55,952 nt of DNA from Verrucomicrobiota bacterium (GCA_025352985.1 JANXRL010000016.1:1-55952), one strand, 5' to 3'. Numbered from the stretch's first letter, positions 10,812-20,508 are shown. Translations and numbers: made by a program. Notes: generated by a model not told the origin, from the letters alone.

Positions 10812-13601
10812 TCAGCCGGTATTTTTCAATCCACCGGAGATGCCGTTGATGGTTAATTCGACGACGGCGCGGGTGGCTTCGTCATCGGCCTTGCTCAGTT
10901 TGCCGTCGCGCAGGCGGCGGATCATGTCCACCTGGATGTAGTTGAGCGGGTCGATGTAGGGGTTGCGCAACTGCACGGACTTGAGAAGCACCGGCTCGCC
11001 GGCGAGGAGCTGCTTCTGGCCTGTGATGACGAGGATGGCCTGCTCGGTGCGCTGGAACTCGGCGGTGAGGATATCGAAGATGCGCGCGCGCAGCTGCGTG
11101 TCTTCCACCAGGCCGGCGTAGAGAGCGGCGATGCCCATGTCGGCCTTGCGCATGGTGAGCTGGGCGTTGTCGATGAGCGTCTGGAAAAACGGCCACTCGG
11201 CGTGCATCTGGCGGAGGAGCCGGCGGGCCTTGGGACCTTTCTTGAGGACGGCGTGCAGCGCGGAGCCGAGGCCATACCAGCCGGGAAAGTTGAACCGGCT
11301 CTGCATCCAGGAAAACACCCACGGGATGGCGCGCAGGTCTTCCACACTGGTGGTGTTGCGGCGAAAGGTGGGGCGGGAGCCGAACTTGAGGTTACTGATC
11401 TCGTCGATGGGCGTGGCCTGTTTCCAGAAGACGAGAAAATCGGGATCGTCGTGGACGAGCGCCTTGTAGGCCGCAAAGCCGGCGTCGCTCATCGTCTCGA
11501 TGGCCTGCAACCACTCGGCCGGGGGAGCGAACGGGGACTGCGCCGCCTGCGAGCCGAGTAAAACGCCGTAGGCCATCTGCTCAAGGATGCGGTGCGCGAG
11601 GTCGGGGTCGTGGTATCGGGTGGAGAGCACCTCGCCCTGCTCGGTCACGCGGATGCCGCCGTCGCGCAGGCCGACGGGTTGCGCGAGGATGGCCTTGGCG
11701 GCCGGGCCGCCGCCTCGGGCGATGCTGCCGCCGCGACCATGAAAGAGCGTGACACGCACGTCGTGCGCGCGACAGACGGCGGCGATGGTTTCCTGGGCTT
11801 TGTAGAGCGCCCACGTGGCGGTGAAGTAGCCGCAGTCCTTGTTGGAATCCGAGTAGCCCAGCATGATGTGCTGGTGCCGCGCCCCGGCCACGAGGAACGA
11901 CGTGTAGGCGGGGTGCGTGAACAACGCGGCGAGGATGTCTGGCGCACGGTTTAGGTCGTCGAGCGTCTCGAAGAGCGGGGCGATGGGCAGATTGGCGCCG
12001 GTGAGCTTGTGCAGGTAGGCGACCTCCAGCACGTCGGAGACAGCGTCCGTCATGCTGATGATGTAGATGCCAAGGGCGGCGGCCCCGAACTTCACGGCGG
12101 CGAGCGCGGCGACATGCAGCGGATCGAGGACGTTGCGCGCCGAGGGGGAGAGCTTGGAGAGGGCGGTTTTGCCAAGGGGCTTGGCGGTGGCGAGCGCGGC
12201 GGCGAGGAGTGCGCACTTAGTGGCCTCATCGAGCTTGGCGTAGTCGGAGCGGTCGAGCAGCTCGGCGACGGCGTTTTCGTGATGCGCGGAGTGCTGGCGT
12301 AAATCGAGACGGGCGGTGTGCAGGCCAAAGATGTCGAGCTTGTGCTCGACATCGCGCAGCTCGCCCTCAGCAAGCAGCGCGCCGCGACCGTCCCGGAGAC
12401 TGGCGCTGATGACGTCAAACGTCTCGCGCACGGCCTCGGCGGGAAGTGGCGCCTCGTCATCGGTCGCGGCATCGGTGAGCACCGCGCCGCCTTTGATCTC
12501 GGAGACGGCCAGACCGAGACGTTCGCCCAGGCTTCCGAGCAGGAGACGGTAGGGCTCATGCGGATAACGGCTGCCGAGCTGCTCGATTTGCTTCGACAAA
12601 TGGCGACACTCCTTCAGCTGGCGGCGCACGGCGGGCGAGACAGATTCACGAAGATCAGAGATCGTGAGATTATGCGACAACTCGCGGACGTCATGACCCA
12701 GTTTTTCAAGGGCCAAGCGGCGATGCAGGCCGAGCACCTGCGCCGTGACGGCGGCGGTGACATTGGGATTACCGTCGCGGTCGCCGCCGATCCAGGAGCC
12801 AAACGTGAGCCAGCGGGCGGGTGCCTTGACCTCGGGATAGTGGAGCTTGAGCGCGCGCTCCATGTCGGCGTGGAGACGGGGCAACGTCTCGTAAAGCGTG
12901 GTTTGAAAATACCAAAGTCCGGTGCGGGCCTCGTCGGCCACCTCGGGACGAGCCATACGGCTGCGGTCGGTGAGCCAAAGCGAGGCGATCTCCCGCTCGA
13001 CGCAGGCGGGATCGGCGAAGGAAAGGTTGCCCGCCTCGGGATTGCCGCGCTGGCGGAGGATTTCGGCGAGGCGCTGGAGTTTGGAGAGAAGCGTGCGGCG
13101 CTTCGACTCGGTGGGATGCGCGGTGAAGACGAGCTCGATCGCGATGTTGTCCACGAGCCGCTGCATGGCCGCGCCGTCGACGCCGCGCTGCTTCAACTCG
13201 ATCACGGCCGACTCGATGGACTCGCGCATCGGGCGGGCCTCGGCAGATTTCGGATCGGCGTTGAGGCGGGCGGCACGGCGGCGGCGGAGAAGCAGGATGC
13301 GGAAATTTTCCTCGGCGAGGTTGACCAGCTCGAAGTAGAGCGTGAAGGCCATGGCTTGGTTGAAACCCTCGGCGGGGGTGAGCGCGGCCACGGTTTCGCC
13401 TAACGTGGCGGCAGCGGCGGCATCACCCGAGCGGCTGGCCTTGGCCAACGTGCGCAGACGCTCGACGGTGGCGAGAGTGCCGGGACCCTCTATCTGGGTG
13501 ATCACCCGGCCAAGAGAGGTTCCCAGAGCGCGGATTTCGGTCCGAAGCTGGGCGAGTTCTTTAAGAGCGGTGGATTTACGGGAAACGGAGGAGCGGGCCA
13601 T
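10812..13601 (-). CDS. ppc: Phosphoenolpyruvate carboxylase
   Basis: Adds bicarbonate to phosphoenolpyruvate to make oxaloacetate, refilling the TCA cycle. The protein has 929 residues, normal for the bacterial enzyme. The first catalytic block VFTAHPTE (essential His) is near residue 157, GYSDSNKD near 580 and the glycine loop FHGRGGSIARGGGP near 619. The protein ends in N-T-G, the conserved carboxyl terminus of this family. An Ala-rich stretch after residue 55 is a small extension. It is divergent from the LptD-like gene, with 152 bp between the two starts, and shares no obvious operon with the unknown gene downstream. Confidence 0.97.
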   Translation of the reverse strand: MARSSVSRKSTALKELAQLRTEIRALGTSLGRVITQIEGPGTLATVERLRTLAKASRSGDAAAAATLGETVAALTPAEGFNQAMAFTLYFELVNLAEENFRILLLRRRRAARLNADPKSAEARPMRESIESAVIELKQRGVDGAAMQRLVDNIAIELVFTAHPTESKRRTLLSKLQRLAEILRQRGNPEAGNLSFADPACVEREIASLWLTDRSRMARPEVADEARTGLWYFQTTLYETLPRLHADMERALKLHYPEVKAPARWLTFGSWIGGDRDGNPNVTAAVTAQVLGLHRRLALEKLGHDVRELSHNLTISDLRESVSPAVRRQLKECRHLSKQIEQLGSRYPHEPYRLLLGSLGERLGLAVSEIKGGAVLTDAATDDEAPLPAEAVRETFDVISASLRDGRGALLAEGELRDVEHKLDIFGLHTARLDLRQHSAHHENAVAELLDRSDYAKLDEATKCALLAAALATAKPLGKTALSKLSPSARNVLDPLHVAALAAVKFGAAALGIYIISMTDAVSDVLEVAYLHKLTGANLPIAPLFETLDDLNRAPDILAALFTHPAYTSFLVAGARHQHIMLGYSDSNKDCGYFTATWALYKAQETIAAVCRAHDVRVTLFHGRGGSIARGGGPAAKAILAQPVGLRDGGIRVTEQGEVLSTRYHDPDLAHRILEQMAYGVLLGSQAAQSPFAPPAEWLQAIETMSDAGFAAYKALVHDDPDFLVFWKQATPIDEISNLKFGSRPTFRRNTTSVEDLRAIPWVFSWMQSRFNFPGWYGLGSALHAVLKKGPKARRLLRQMHAEWPFFQTLIDNAQLTMRKADMGIAALYAGLVEDTQLRARIFDILTAEFQRTEQAILVITGQKQLLAGEPVLLKSVQLRNPYIDPLNYIQVDMIRRLRDGKLSKADDEATRAVVELTINGISGGLKNTG

Positions 13602-13753
13602 GTGGAGGGATTAGAAAGCAGTTGGCGAAGATGTGAGCTTTGACGGATGCCTGAAAGCGAAAAGTGCGCCAGATTCCCGCTTTCCCCTTCATAAATTGAT
13701 GCGCCAGTGGGAGCTTGCTTGCGGCGAGTCAGCCGCCTTAGCTGCGGACCATC

Positions 13754-15874
13754 GTGACTAGACGCTTCCTGCCCGTCCTCCTCATCGCCAGCGCATCGCT
13801 TCTGCATGGAGCGATGGTTTTACCCAAAATCTCGGCCCCCCATACGAGCACAACCGAAACGGAGACCGTTTTCACCGGGGGCGCCCGGCTGACTTACGAC
13901 AACCTGCTGCTTCTGGCCGACGAGATCCATTACGATCCCAAGACCCAAGTCGCCCATGCCGTCGGCAACGTCTCCATGACCCGAGGCACCGAACGCATGC
14001 TGGCCGACGAACTAACCTATAAGTTGACCGACAAAACCTACACGGTCAAAAACGTGCGGGCCGGCTCCCCGCCCTACTTCATCACCGGCTCCGCCGTCGA
14101 AGGCGGGCCCCAGTCCGTCGTCATCCACGACGCAGTCCTCACGTTTTCCGATCCCAGCATTCTCACACCCACTCTAAAAGCATCCTCGCTCACTTACATT
14201 CCGGGAGACAGCATCAAGACCAAGAATTCGCAGGTTGGCGTGGGTCCTTTCCGTCCGTTCTCCATCCCGACCTACAAGCAGGGGGTCAAGGATCCTATTT
14301 TCTCTTACATGACGGCCCGCGCCGGCTTCAGCTCAAAGATGGGCGCCTACGTTGAACTTGGCCTGCTCACCCCGGTTAACACCTCCATCAAAGCGGGCGG
14401 CGACCTCGGCATCTACACCGACCGCGGCGTGCTCGTGGGGCCGGGCGCGGAATACAAATTCTCCGACACGAACCAGACCATACGCGGCAAGCTGGCCACC
14501 GGCTACATCAGCGACCATGGCGACCTTGGCAAAGATGTCCTCCTTCGCCCGATCCCCATGGACCGCGACTTCGTGTCCTGGGAACATTACCAGACGATCG
14601 GCGAACACCTCTCCCTCCTCGGCGAGGTCAATTATTGGTCCGACTCGGCGGTCGTGCGCGACTTCCGCCCCGAGGCATATCGTAATACCCAAGAGCCCGA
14701 CAATTTCCTTGAAGGCACCTACACGCAGCCGAGCTACGTGATTTCCGCCTTCACCCGTTTCCAACCCAACAACTACGAGGCGGTCCAACAACGCCTGCCC
14801 GAAGTCCGTTTCGACGGTCTGCCGCTCGAAACGGGTTCCGGCATCTATCACCGCTTCAACGCCAGTTTCGCCGTCCTGCGCGACGCCGAGCCCACCAACG
14901 CCATCGTCGCCGGCCCCACGCTCACGGTGGACCGCCTCGACGCATACTACTCGCTCACCCGCCCCTTCACGCCCCGCGAATGGCTCTCGGTCAAGCCCGT
15001 CATCGGCACGCGCTTCACCTACTACGACCAGGCTCAGGCCGGTCGCAACGACTACGCCCGCATGCTCGGCGAGATCGGCTTCGACGCCGAGCTCCACGCC
15101 AACGCCACCTACGACTACAAAAACCCGCGCTGGGACATCGACGGCCTTCGCCACGAGGTCACGCCCTATGTTTCCTACCGCTACATTCCACAGACCGACA
15201 AGGGCCAGCGCTACATCCCGCCCATCGACCGCGACACGTTCTCCAGCTACCTCCAGCCGCTCGGCCTCGGCGACCGCCGCGACATCGACACGCTGAAAAA
15301 CACCAACACCCTCCGCCTCGGCTGGGACAATCTCGTGCAGACGCGCGACACCCAATACGGCTCCCGTAATCTCGCAGATCTTAACATCGCCAGCGACTGG
15401 AGCTTCGACCCCCGGCATGCCGCCCGTTTTTCGGCCATCCAAGCCCAGCTCCTCGTCACGCCCGCAAATTGGGTCCAGTTTGACCTTCATCAAAACGTCA
15501 CCCCGAACGACATGCGCCTGCGCGAGCTCAACATGGGCGTGACCTTCAGGGACGCCCATGTGTGGTCGCTGCGCCTAGGTTCGGACTATCTGGAAAAAGG
15601 AACCTTCACACCTTACGCCGGAGCCTTGCCCCAATCCATCAACGGCATCCAGCAATACACCGCCGATCTCCACTACTTCCTCAACGAAGTCTACGAAGCC
15701 ATCGTCATGGTAGCCTTCGACTCGCAGAAAAACCGTTTCACCCAGCAGAACTACGGGCTGCGCCAGAACATCAGGAACGTCTGGTTCATCAGCTATCTGC
15801 TCTCTTTCAGCGACGGCGATGCCCGGGAAAGCTCGGTCGGCTTCAGCGTGAAAATCGAACTCACCAAGTTCTAA
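13754..15874 (+). CDS. LptD-like outer-membrane LPS assembly protein
   Basis: A 706-residue protein with a signal peptide (MTRRFLPVLLIASASLLHG). An OstA/LptA-like domain spans about residues 35-130 (GARLTYDNLLLLADEIHYDP, GNVSMTRGTERMLADELTY). The remainder is rich in alternating aromatic/polar strands typical of a large beta barrel and ends in phenylalanine, as outer-membrane barrels do. In the family, LptD inserts lipopolysaccharide into the outer leaflet. It lacks the paired cysteines of the E. coli protein, so disulfide-controlled assembly is unlikely. The GTG start at 13754 was chosen because the signal peptide follows directly. rsmB starts 12 bp downstream. Confidence 0.75.
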   Translation: MTRRFLPVLLIASASLLHGAMVLPKISAPHTSTTETETVFTGGARLTYDNLLLLADEIHYDPKTQVAHAVGNVSMTRGTERMLADELTYKLTDKTYTVKNVRAGSPPYFITGSAVEGGPQSVVIHDAVLTFSDPSILTPTLKASSLTYIPGDSIKTKNSQVGVGPFRPFSIPTYKQGVKDPIFSYMTARAGFSSKMGAYVELGLLTPVNTSIKAGGDLGIYTDRGVLVGPGAEYKFSDTNQTIRGKLATGYISDHGDLGKDVLLRPIPMDRDFVSWEHYQTIGEHLSLLGEVNYWSDSAVVRDFRPEAYRNTQEPDNFLEGTYTQPSYVISAFTRFQPNNYEAVQQRLPEVRFDGLPLETGSGIYHRFNASFAVLRDAEPTNAIVAGPTLTVDRLDAYYSLTRPFTPREWLSVKPVIGTRFTYYDQAQAGRNDYARMLGEIGFDAELHANATYDYKNPRWDIDGLRHEVTPYVSYRYIPQTDKGQRYIPPIDRDTFSSYLQPLGLGDRRDIDTLKNTNTLRLGWDNLVQTRDTQYGSRNLADLNIASDWSFDPRHAARFSAIQAQLLVTPANWVQFDLHQNVTPNDMRLRELNMGVTFRDAHVWSLRLGSDYLEKGTFTPYAGALPQSINGIQQYTADLHYFLNEVYEAIVMVAFDSQKNRFTQQNYGLRQNIRNVWFISYLLSFSDGDARESSVGFSVKIELTKF

Positions 15875-15885
15875 GCCCGCGCCTG

Positions 15886-17082
15886 ATGGACGAAGTCCGC
15901 CGCTCCCCCGCCGCCAGCCAGGGCCGCGTCTTTCTCGCGCTTTTCGCCGCGCTGCGTCCGCACGTCTCCACCGATCGCAACCTCCCCTCGCGGCTCCAGC
16001 AGATGCTCGCCAGGGAAAAACGCTTCGGCAGCCGCGACCGCCGCCTTTACCGCGAACTGCTTTACACCGCCCTCCGCCACCTGCCGTGGATTGAGCAAAA
16101 GTTCGCCGCCTCCGAAGACGACGCCATCCGCACGACCGCCTGGCTAGCCGCCGAGACCCCCGCCACCCACGCCTACCGCCAAGAATGGATCGGAGACTGG
16201 CCCGCCATGCCCGACACGATTGCCGCCAAGGCCGGACACCTCGGCACCGACGCCGCGCTCCTCATCCCGTCATGGTTCGCCGAACACTGCCCCGCCGCGT
16301 TCCTCTCGCCCGATTTAGACATCCTCAACACCCGCGCGCCGCTCTGGATCCGCGTGCAGACCGACGACCTCGCCCCGCTTCTCTCCGAGTTTGCCGAACA
16401 AGGCTGGAACGTCCGCCCCTCCGCCGAACTCCCCTCCGCGCTAGAGGTTCTCGCCGAGGCCGATCTCACCCAAACCGAAGCTCACCGCCGCGGCCTTTTC
16501 GAAGTGCAGGACCTCGGCTCGCAACTCCTTCTTCACCACGTCGGCGAACTCCCTGGCGGACGCTGGCTCGACGCCTGCGCCGGCGCCGGAGGCAAAACCC
16601 TCCAACTCGCCCGCCAGCTCGGCCCGCACGGCCGGGTGGACGCGCACGACATCCGCCGCAATGCCCTCGACGAACTCGGCGAACGCGCCCAGCGCGCCCG
16701 CCTCGCCAACATCCGCATCCTCTCCGCAGCGCCCGCTGCCGACGCGCTCTACGACGGCGTTCTGGTTGACGCCCCGTGCAGCGGCACGGGCACCTGGCGG
16801 CGCGCCCCTCACCTCAAGTGGAGCACAACACCCGACACCATCGCGCAGGCCGCCGCCCTTCAGCGCGACCTCCTCGCCCGCTTCGCCCGCCACGTGCGCC
16901 CAGGCGGACTGCTTGTTTACGCCACCTGCTCGCTCAGCCATCACGAAAACGACGATGTCGTCGCCGATTTCCTGGGCACCCACCCCGACTTCGCCCCCCT
17001 GCCGGAAGCCCCCTCGCACACGCTACTGCCCTCCGCCCTCAACACCGACGGCTACTACGTCGCGCCCCTGCGCCGACGGTAG
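15886..17082 (+). CDS. rsmB: 16S rRNA m5C methyltransferase, RsmB/NOP family
   Basis: An S-adenosylmethionine-dependent RNA cytosine-5 methyltransferase of 398 residues. The N-terminal NusB-like helical part (residues 1-120) precedes the catalytic domain. The SAM loop is WLDACAGAGGKTLQLA. The two catalytic cysteines are in VDAPCSGTGTWRR and YATCSLSHHEND. The frame is open further upstream, but the ATG at 15886 follows the lptD-like stop closely and begins the homologous region (MDEVRRSPAASQGRVFLALF). The specific target, C967 of 16S rRNA, is inferred from RsmB and not proven here. Confidence 0.85.
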   Translation: MDEVRRSPAASQGRVFLALFAALRPHVSTDRNLPSRLQQMLAREKRFGSRDRRLYRELLYTALRHLPWIEQKFAASEDDAIRTTAWLAAETPATHAYRQEWIGDWPAMPDTIAAKAGHLGTDAALLIPSWFAEHCPAAFLSPDLDILNTRAPLWIRVQTDDLAPLLSEFAEQGWNVRPSAELPSALEVLAEADLTQTEAHRRGLFEVQDLGSQLLLHHVGELPGGRWLDACAGAGGKTLQLARQLGPHGRVDAHDIRRNALDELGERAQRARLANIRILSAAPAADALYDGVLVDAPCSGTGTWRRAPHLKWSTTPDTIAQAAALQRDLLARFARHVRPGGLLVYATCSLSHHENDDVVADFLGTHPDFAPLPEAPSHTLLPSALNTDGYYVAPLRRR

Positions 17083-17126
17083 TTTTTCGTTGCCGCGCAT
17101 CAACGACCGCCAAGCATCTCCAAACC

Positions 17127-17924
17127 GTGGTTCCCGACGCCGACTATCGTATCAAGCTTCCGGTCTTTGAAGGCCCCCTCGATCTCCTCCTTTTTCTGAT
17201 CAAGAAAAACGAGATCGGAATCTACGACATCAACATCGAGTCGGTCACCCGCCAATACATCGACGTCCTGCACTCCCTGCAGCAACTCGACCTAGAGATC
17301 GCCGGCGAGTTTTTCGTGATGGCCGCCACCCTCATGGAGATCAAGAGCCGCATGCTGCTCCCCCGCGGCCAGGCCGCCGTCGATCCCAACGTCGAGGATG
17401 ACAGCATGGACCCACGCTGGGAACTCGTTCACCAGCTGCTCCAGTATAAAAAATTCAAGGAGGCCGCCGCCAAGCTCGACGAACTCGCCGTCTTCCAGCG
17501 CGACCTGCTCGCCCGCCACGTGCCCGTCCTCGCCGACCGCGATTCCGACCGCCCCCTCAAGAGCGGCGACCGCATCGAACTCTGGAACGCTTTCAACATC
17601 GTTCTCCGCCGCCTCGCCGAGAAACTCGTCGTCGGCCAGATTCAGGACGAACAAGTCACCGTCGCCGACAAGATGGAGGAACTCCTCGCGCTCACCCGCA
17701 CCCGCAGAAGCTTCATTTTCTCAGAGCTGTTCACCGGCCCTGTCACCGTGCGCGTGCTGGTGGCCACCTTTCTCGCCGTGCTCGAGCTCACCCGCCTGGG
17801 CCGTCTCCGCCTCCGACAAAACGAAGCCTACGACGACATCGTCTGTGACACGCGCGAAGACGAGCCGGCCAAAACCGAAAACCCGCTTGAAACACCGGCG
17901 GAAGCCAGCACGTTAACCACGTGA
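17127..17924 (+). CDS. scpA: Segregation and condensation protein A
   Basis: ScpA is the kleisin that bridges SMC heads. Starting at the GTG at 17127, the 265-residue protein has the classic N-terminus YRIKLPVFEGPLDLLLFLIKKNEIGIYDINI. It continues with LEIAGEFFVMAATLMEIKSRMLLP and a C-terminal winged-helix part (FSELFTGPVTVRVLVATFLAVLELTRLGRL). The open frame extends further upstream through the rsmB shadow; the GTG was preferred because homology begins there. The last codons overlap the next gene by 4 bp (GTGA). No scpB is visible in the window. Confidence 0.9.
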   Translation: MVPDADYRIKLPVFEGPLDLLLFLIKKNEIGIYDINIESVTRQYIDVLHSLQQLDLEIAGEFFVMAATLMEIKSRMLLPRGQAAVDPNVEDDSMDPRWELVHQLLQYKKFKEAAAKLDELAVFQRDLLARHVPVLADRDSDRPLKSGDRIELWNAFNIVLRRLAEKLVVGQIQDEQVTVADKMEELLALTRTRRSFIFSELFTGPVTVRVLVATFLAVLELTRLGRLRLRQNEAYDDIVCDTREDEPAKTENPLETPAEASTLTT

Positions 17925-18187
17925 GTAAAAAACCGACCGCCCCCTCCCGCAAAACCCCGGCCCCCACGGCCGGCCTGCTCGGTGTAGGTCTCGACCATGC
18001 AGACGGCCACAAACGCATCACTCAGGGAGAAAAGTTCATCCTCGTCGGCGGCTCCGAAGAGACCCACGGCCGCATGACAGAGACCACCCTCAAGACTTTT
18101 GAAGAGCTCAAGCGGCGCGACAAGCGCCTCGAAACCGTCGATCCGCGCGAGCTCGCCGAAATCGTCCACAAATCAACCCCCGTTTAA
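17921..18187 (+). CDS. Small conserved-looking protein coupled to scpA
   Basis: An 88-residue protein starting with GTG inside the scpA stop (GTGA overlap), so translation is probably coupled. The first 20 residues are Lys/Pro-rich and disordered. The rest (LLGVGLDHADGHKRITQGEKFILVGGSEETHGRMTETTLK, here abbreviated in sense) is compact and polar, with no membrane helix. It contains two histidines in the HADGHKR stretch. I cannot assign a family. Coupling to scpA hints at a chromosome-related or simply co-translated role. Confidence 0.65.
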   Translation: MSKKPTAPSRKTPAPTAGLLGVGLDHADGHKRITQGEKFILVGGSEETHGRMTETTLKTFEELKRRDKRLETVDPRELAEIVHKSTPV

Positions 18188-18191
18188 CCCC

Positions 18192-18521
18192 ATGGAAAAC
18201 TCCGATTACCGCCCCATCCCCGGCCAGATCCCGCTCACCCTGCCGCCGAAGCAGGAACCCGCTCCCGCCGCTCCCACCACGCTGCCCTCGCTTCCGGCCC
18301 AGCTCCCCGCAGCCAGTCCCGCTCCCACTCCCGCCCCCACCGCCACCAGACCCGCGACCAACCCGCCCATCGCCAAGATCGTCCCGAATCAAAAGTTCGT
18401 TTCTCCGATGCCCAAAATCGAGGAAACCAACAACGACATCCCTTCTTTCTTCCCCGTGGTCGCCGGCATCGCCGCCGCCGTCACCATCACCTTTTCCGTC
18501 CTGATCTATCTTAAACGCTGA
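18192..18521 (+). CDS. Proline-rich tail-anchored membrane protein
   Basis: A 109-residue protein. Residues 10-65 are almost entirely Pro/Ala/Thr (for example LPAASPAPTPAPTATRP), predicted disordered. A short conserved-looking stretch follows (IAKIVPNQKFVSPMPKIEE), then one C-terminal membrane helix (FFPVVAGIAAAVTITFSVLIYL) ending in KR. The ATG at 18192 sits 4 bp after the previous stop. The shape suggests a tail-anchored or inner-membrane spacer protein. Function is unknown. Confidence 0.65.
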   Translation: MENSDYRPIPGQIPLTLPPKQEPAPAAPTTLPSLPAQLPAASPAPTPAPTATRPATNPPIAKIVPNQKFVSPMPKIEETNNDIPSFFPVVAGIAAAVTITFSVLIYLKR

Positions 18522-18526
18522 CCATC

Positions 18527-18850
18527 ATGTCCGACAAAATCGCCAACCTGAACGCCGAAACCTTCAAGACTGCCATCGCCTCGCCGGCCCCCGTGCTCGT
18601 GGACTTCTGGGCTCCGTGGTGCGGCCCCTGCAAAGCCATCGCGCCGATTCTTGAAGAACTCGCCGCCGAGTTGGACGGCAAGGTCACGATCACCAAGGTC
18701 AACGTGGACGACAACGACACCATTGCCTCCACCTACGGCGTGCGCGCCATCCCCACGATGCTCCTTTTCAAAGACGGCAAAGTCGTTGATACCATCGTCG
18801 GCATGATGCCCAAAGCCACCCTCAAGGAAAAGCTGCTCGCAAAAATATAA
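18527..18850 (+). CDS. trxA: Thioredoxin
   Basis: A 107-residue cytoplasmic disulfide reductase. The active site is DFWAPWCGPCKAIAPILEEL with the canonical W-C-G-P-C motif. The cis-proline loop VRAIPTMLLFKDGKVV and the terminal helix are present, and length is normal. It is the last gene of the plus-strand run from the LptD-like gene, starting 5 bp after the tail-anchored protein, and is followed by a clear terminator. Confidence 0.97.
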   Translation: MSDKIANLNAETFKTAIASPAPVLVDFWAPWCGPCKAIAPILEELAAELDGKVTITKVNVDDNDTIASTYGVRAIPTMLLFKDGKVVDTIVGMMPKATLKEKLLAKI

Positions 18851-18872
18851 ACGGCCAGCCCGTTTGATTTCT

Positions 18873-18904
18873 AAAACCGCCGCCTAATCCGCGGCGGTTT
18901 TTTT
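18873..18904. terminator. Bidirectional terminator between trxA and menA
   Basis: Stem AACCGCCGC/GCGGCGGTT with a short loop, flanked by an A-run on the left and a T-run on the right. It can therefore stop transcription from both convergent genes. The right edge overlaps the menA stop codon. Confidence 0.85.
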
Positions 18905-19808
18905 ATTCCCCGAAAAGCACTCCGGCGCACAGCAGGATAGAGTAAAACGCCAGGTAAAGCCCGGTATCCCCGAGAAGTTCGATCAACGCGACCGGCGTTT
19001 GCGAACGAACCAGCCGTCGTGTCTGCCAAAGACCGGCGCCCGCCGTGATAAGAAAAACAACCACCGTGACCGGCGGACGCCACCCGTGCAGTCCCACGAT
19101 CAGAACCGTCGCGCTCGCCAAAAGATGCCCGCACGCAAACTGCCACCGGGCAAACCGGCGGCCGAAACGCACCACCAGCGTGCACTTACCCGCCTTGATG
19201 TCGGTTTCGACATCCCGATAGTTGTTAACCACCAAAATATTCGTCGCCAGCGCGCCGACTCCCGCACCGATCAACAATACCTCCCCCCATATCCGGCCAG
19301 TCTGCACGAAATACGTGGCCCCCACCGCGACCAATCCGAAAAACACGAACACGAACACGTCGCCGAGCCCATTATAACCGAGCGGATACGGGCCTCCCGT
19401 ATAAGCAATCCCGCACGCGATGCTGGCCACGCCGATGACCAGCAAAGGCCAGCCACCGTAGCTCAACAGGCTCAGCCCCGCGAAGAACGCCATCCCAAAA
19501 ACCGCGATCATCACCCGCTTCATCACGGCCGGCGCAATCAAACCCGACGCCACGGCGCGGCGAGGACCGACCCGTTCCGCCGTGTCGGCGCCCTTTACGA
19601 AATCATAGTAGTCGTTGGCAAAATTCGTCCCGATCTGAATCAGCAGGGCGAAGACCATGCAACTCAGCGCCGCCTGAGCGTCAAACCCGCCATCCCTCAG
19701 CGCCAGAGCAGTGGCGACAAGCACCGGCGAAACCGCCGCTGGAAGCGTGCGCGGCCGGGTGGCTTCCGCCCACGTCAGCCATGTTGATTGACGATCAAAT
19801 GGCCCCAT
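18903..19808 (-). CDS. menA: 1,4-dihydroxy-2-naphthoate polyprenyltransferase
   Basis: A UbiA-superfamily membrane enzyme of 301 residues with about eight to nine helices. It attaches the prenyl tail in menaquinone synthesis. The first aspartate motif is NFANDYYDFVKGAD (N-D-x-x-D) and the second is NNYRDVETDIKAGK. The N-terminal WAEATRPRTLPAAVSPV is typical of MenA. The result implies a menaquinone-based respiratory chain. The gene for another membrane protein lies 4 bp upstream on the same strand, so the two may be co-transcribed. Confidence 0.92.
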   Translation of the reverse strand: MGPFDRQSTWLTWAEATRPRTLPAAVSPVLVATALALRDGGFDAQAALSCMVFALLIQIGTNFANDYYDFVKGADTAERVGPRRAVASGLIAPAVMKRVMIAVFGMAFFAGLSLLSYGGWPLLVIGVASIACGIAYTGGPYPLGYNGLGDVFVFVFFGLVAVGATYFVQTGRIWGEVLLIGAGVGALATNILVVNNYRDVETDIKAGKCTLVVRFGRRFARWQFACGHLLASATVLIVGLHGWRPPVTVVVFLITAGAGLWQTRRLVRSQTPVALIELLGDTGLYLAFYSILLCAGVLFGE

Positions 19809-19812
19809 GGCG

Positions 19813-20508
19813 TCAGCCTCTGGATTTCGATACGCAAACCCGAGCTTTTTTATTAAGCTTCACAAGACGACGGTTGAACATGGCGCTCAACAGCACCGGC
19901 AGTATCGTCAGTGCTGCGGCCATGATGAGAGTGCGCGTGTAAGCATTCACGCCGAACGAAAGAAATTTGGCGAATACCACCTCCAACCCGGCAAAGACCA
20001 AAAGAAAAACACCGGAGGACGGCAGCAACAGGTTGACCACCCAGACGGCAATGCAGGCGAACACTGTAGCCAGCGGTCCGATAATCCCGAAGTTAAGACC
20101 AAAGATAAAGAAAATGGGCGCCACCAGCGTCACCCGCTCCTGAAAATTGCGCGTCGTCTGGATCAGAAGCGCGATCACAAAAATCGCACACTGGATGACG
20201 AAAATGATGTCCGCCGTGCCCTTGGGCGCGCCGCGCATGCGTTCGAAGCAACCGGGTATCCGCTCGGCGCCAATTCGTATGCCAAAAACCGCGATGCTGC
20301 CCGCGGCGCCACGGAGAAGATCAATCCAGTTGCGCAGATTCGGCAGCTCGTCCGCCAGGCGCAGTGAAACATCGCTGGAATCGCGCAGGTTCTTGTCCAC
20401 CGGCGGACGCGAAGGCAGCCGAAAAACCCTGCCCCCAAAACGAAGCCACGGGCGCGGAAACCAAAGCAAGAGAAGAGAGAACGAAAGCAGCCAGTAGTGG
20501 ACGATCAC
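19813..20508 (-). CDS. Integral membrane protein of unknown function
   Basis: A 231-residue protein. An N-terminal membrane helix (YWLLSFSLLLLWF) is followed by a polar segment of about 80 residues. Then come four or so helices, including IIFVIQCAIFVIALLIQ, VAPIFFIFGLNFGIIGPLA and AVWVVNLLLP. No catalytic motif is seen. The C-terminus is basic. It directly precedes menA (4 bp), so a role near menaquinone synthesis or simply polar co-expression is possible. No family recognised. Confidence 0.65.
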   Translation of the reverse strand: MIVHYWLLSFSLLLLWFPRPWLRFGGRVFRLPSRPPVDKNLRDSSDVSLRLADELPNLRNWIDLLRGAAGSIAVFGIRIGAERIPGCFERMRGAPKGTADIIFVIQCAIFVIALLIQTTRNFQERVTLVAPIFFIFGLNFGIIGPLATVFACIAVWVVNLLLPSSGVFLLVFAGLEVVFAKFLSFGVNAYTRTLIMAAALTILPVLLSAMFNRRLVKLNKKARVCVSKSRG

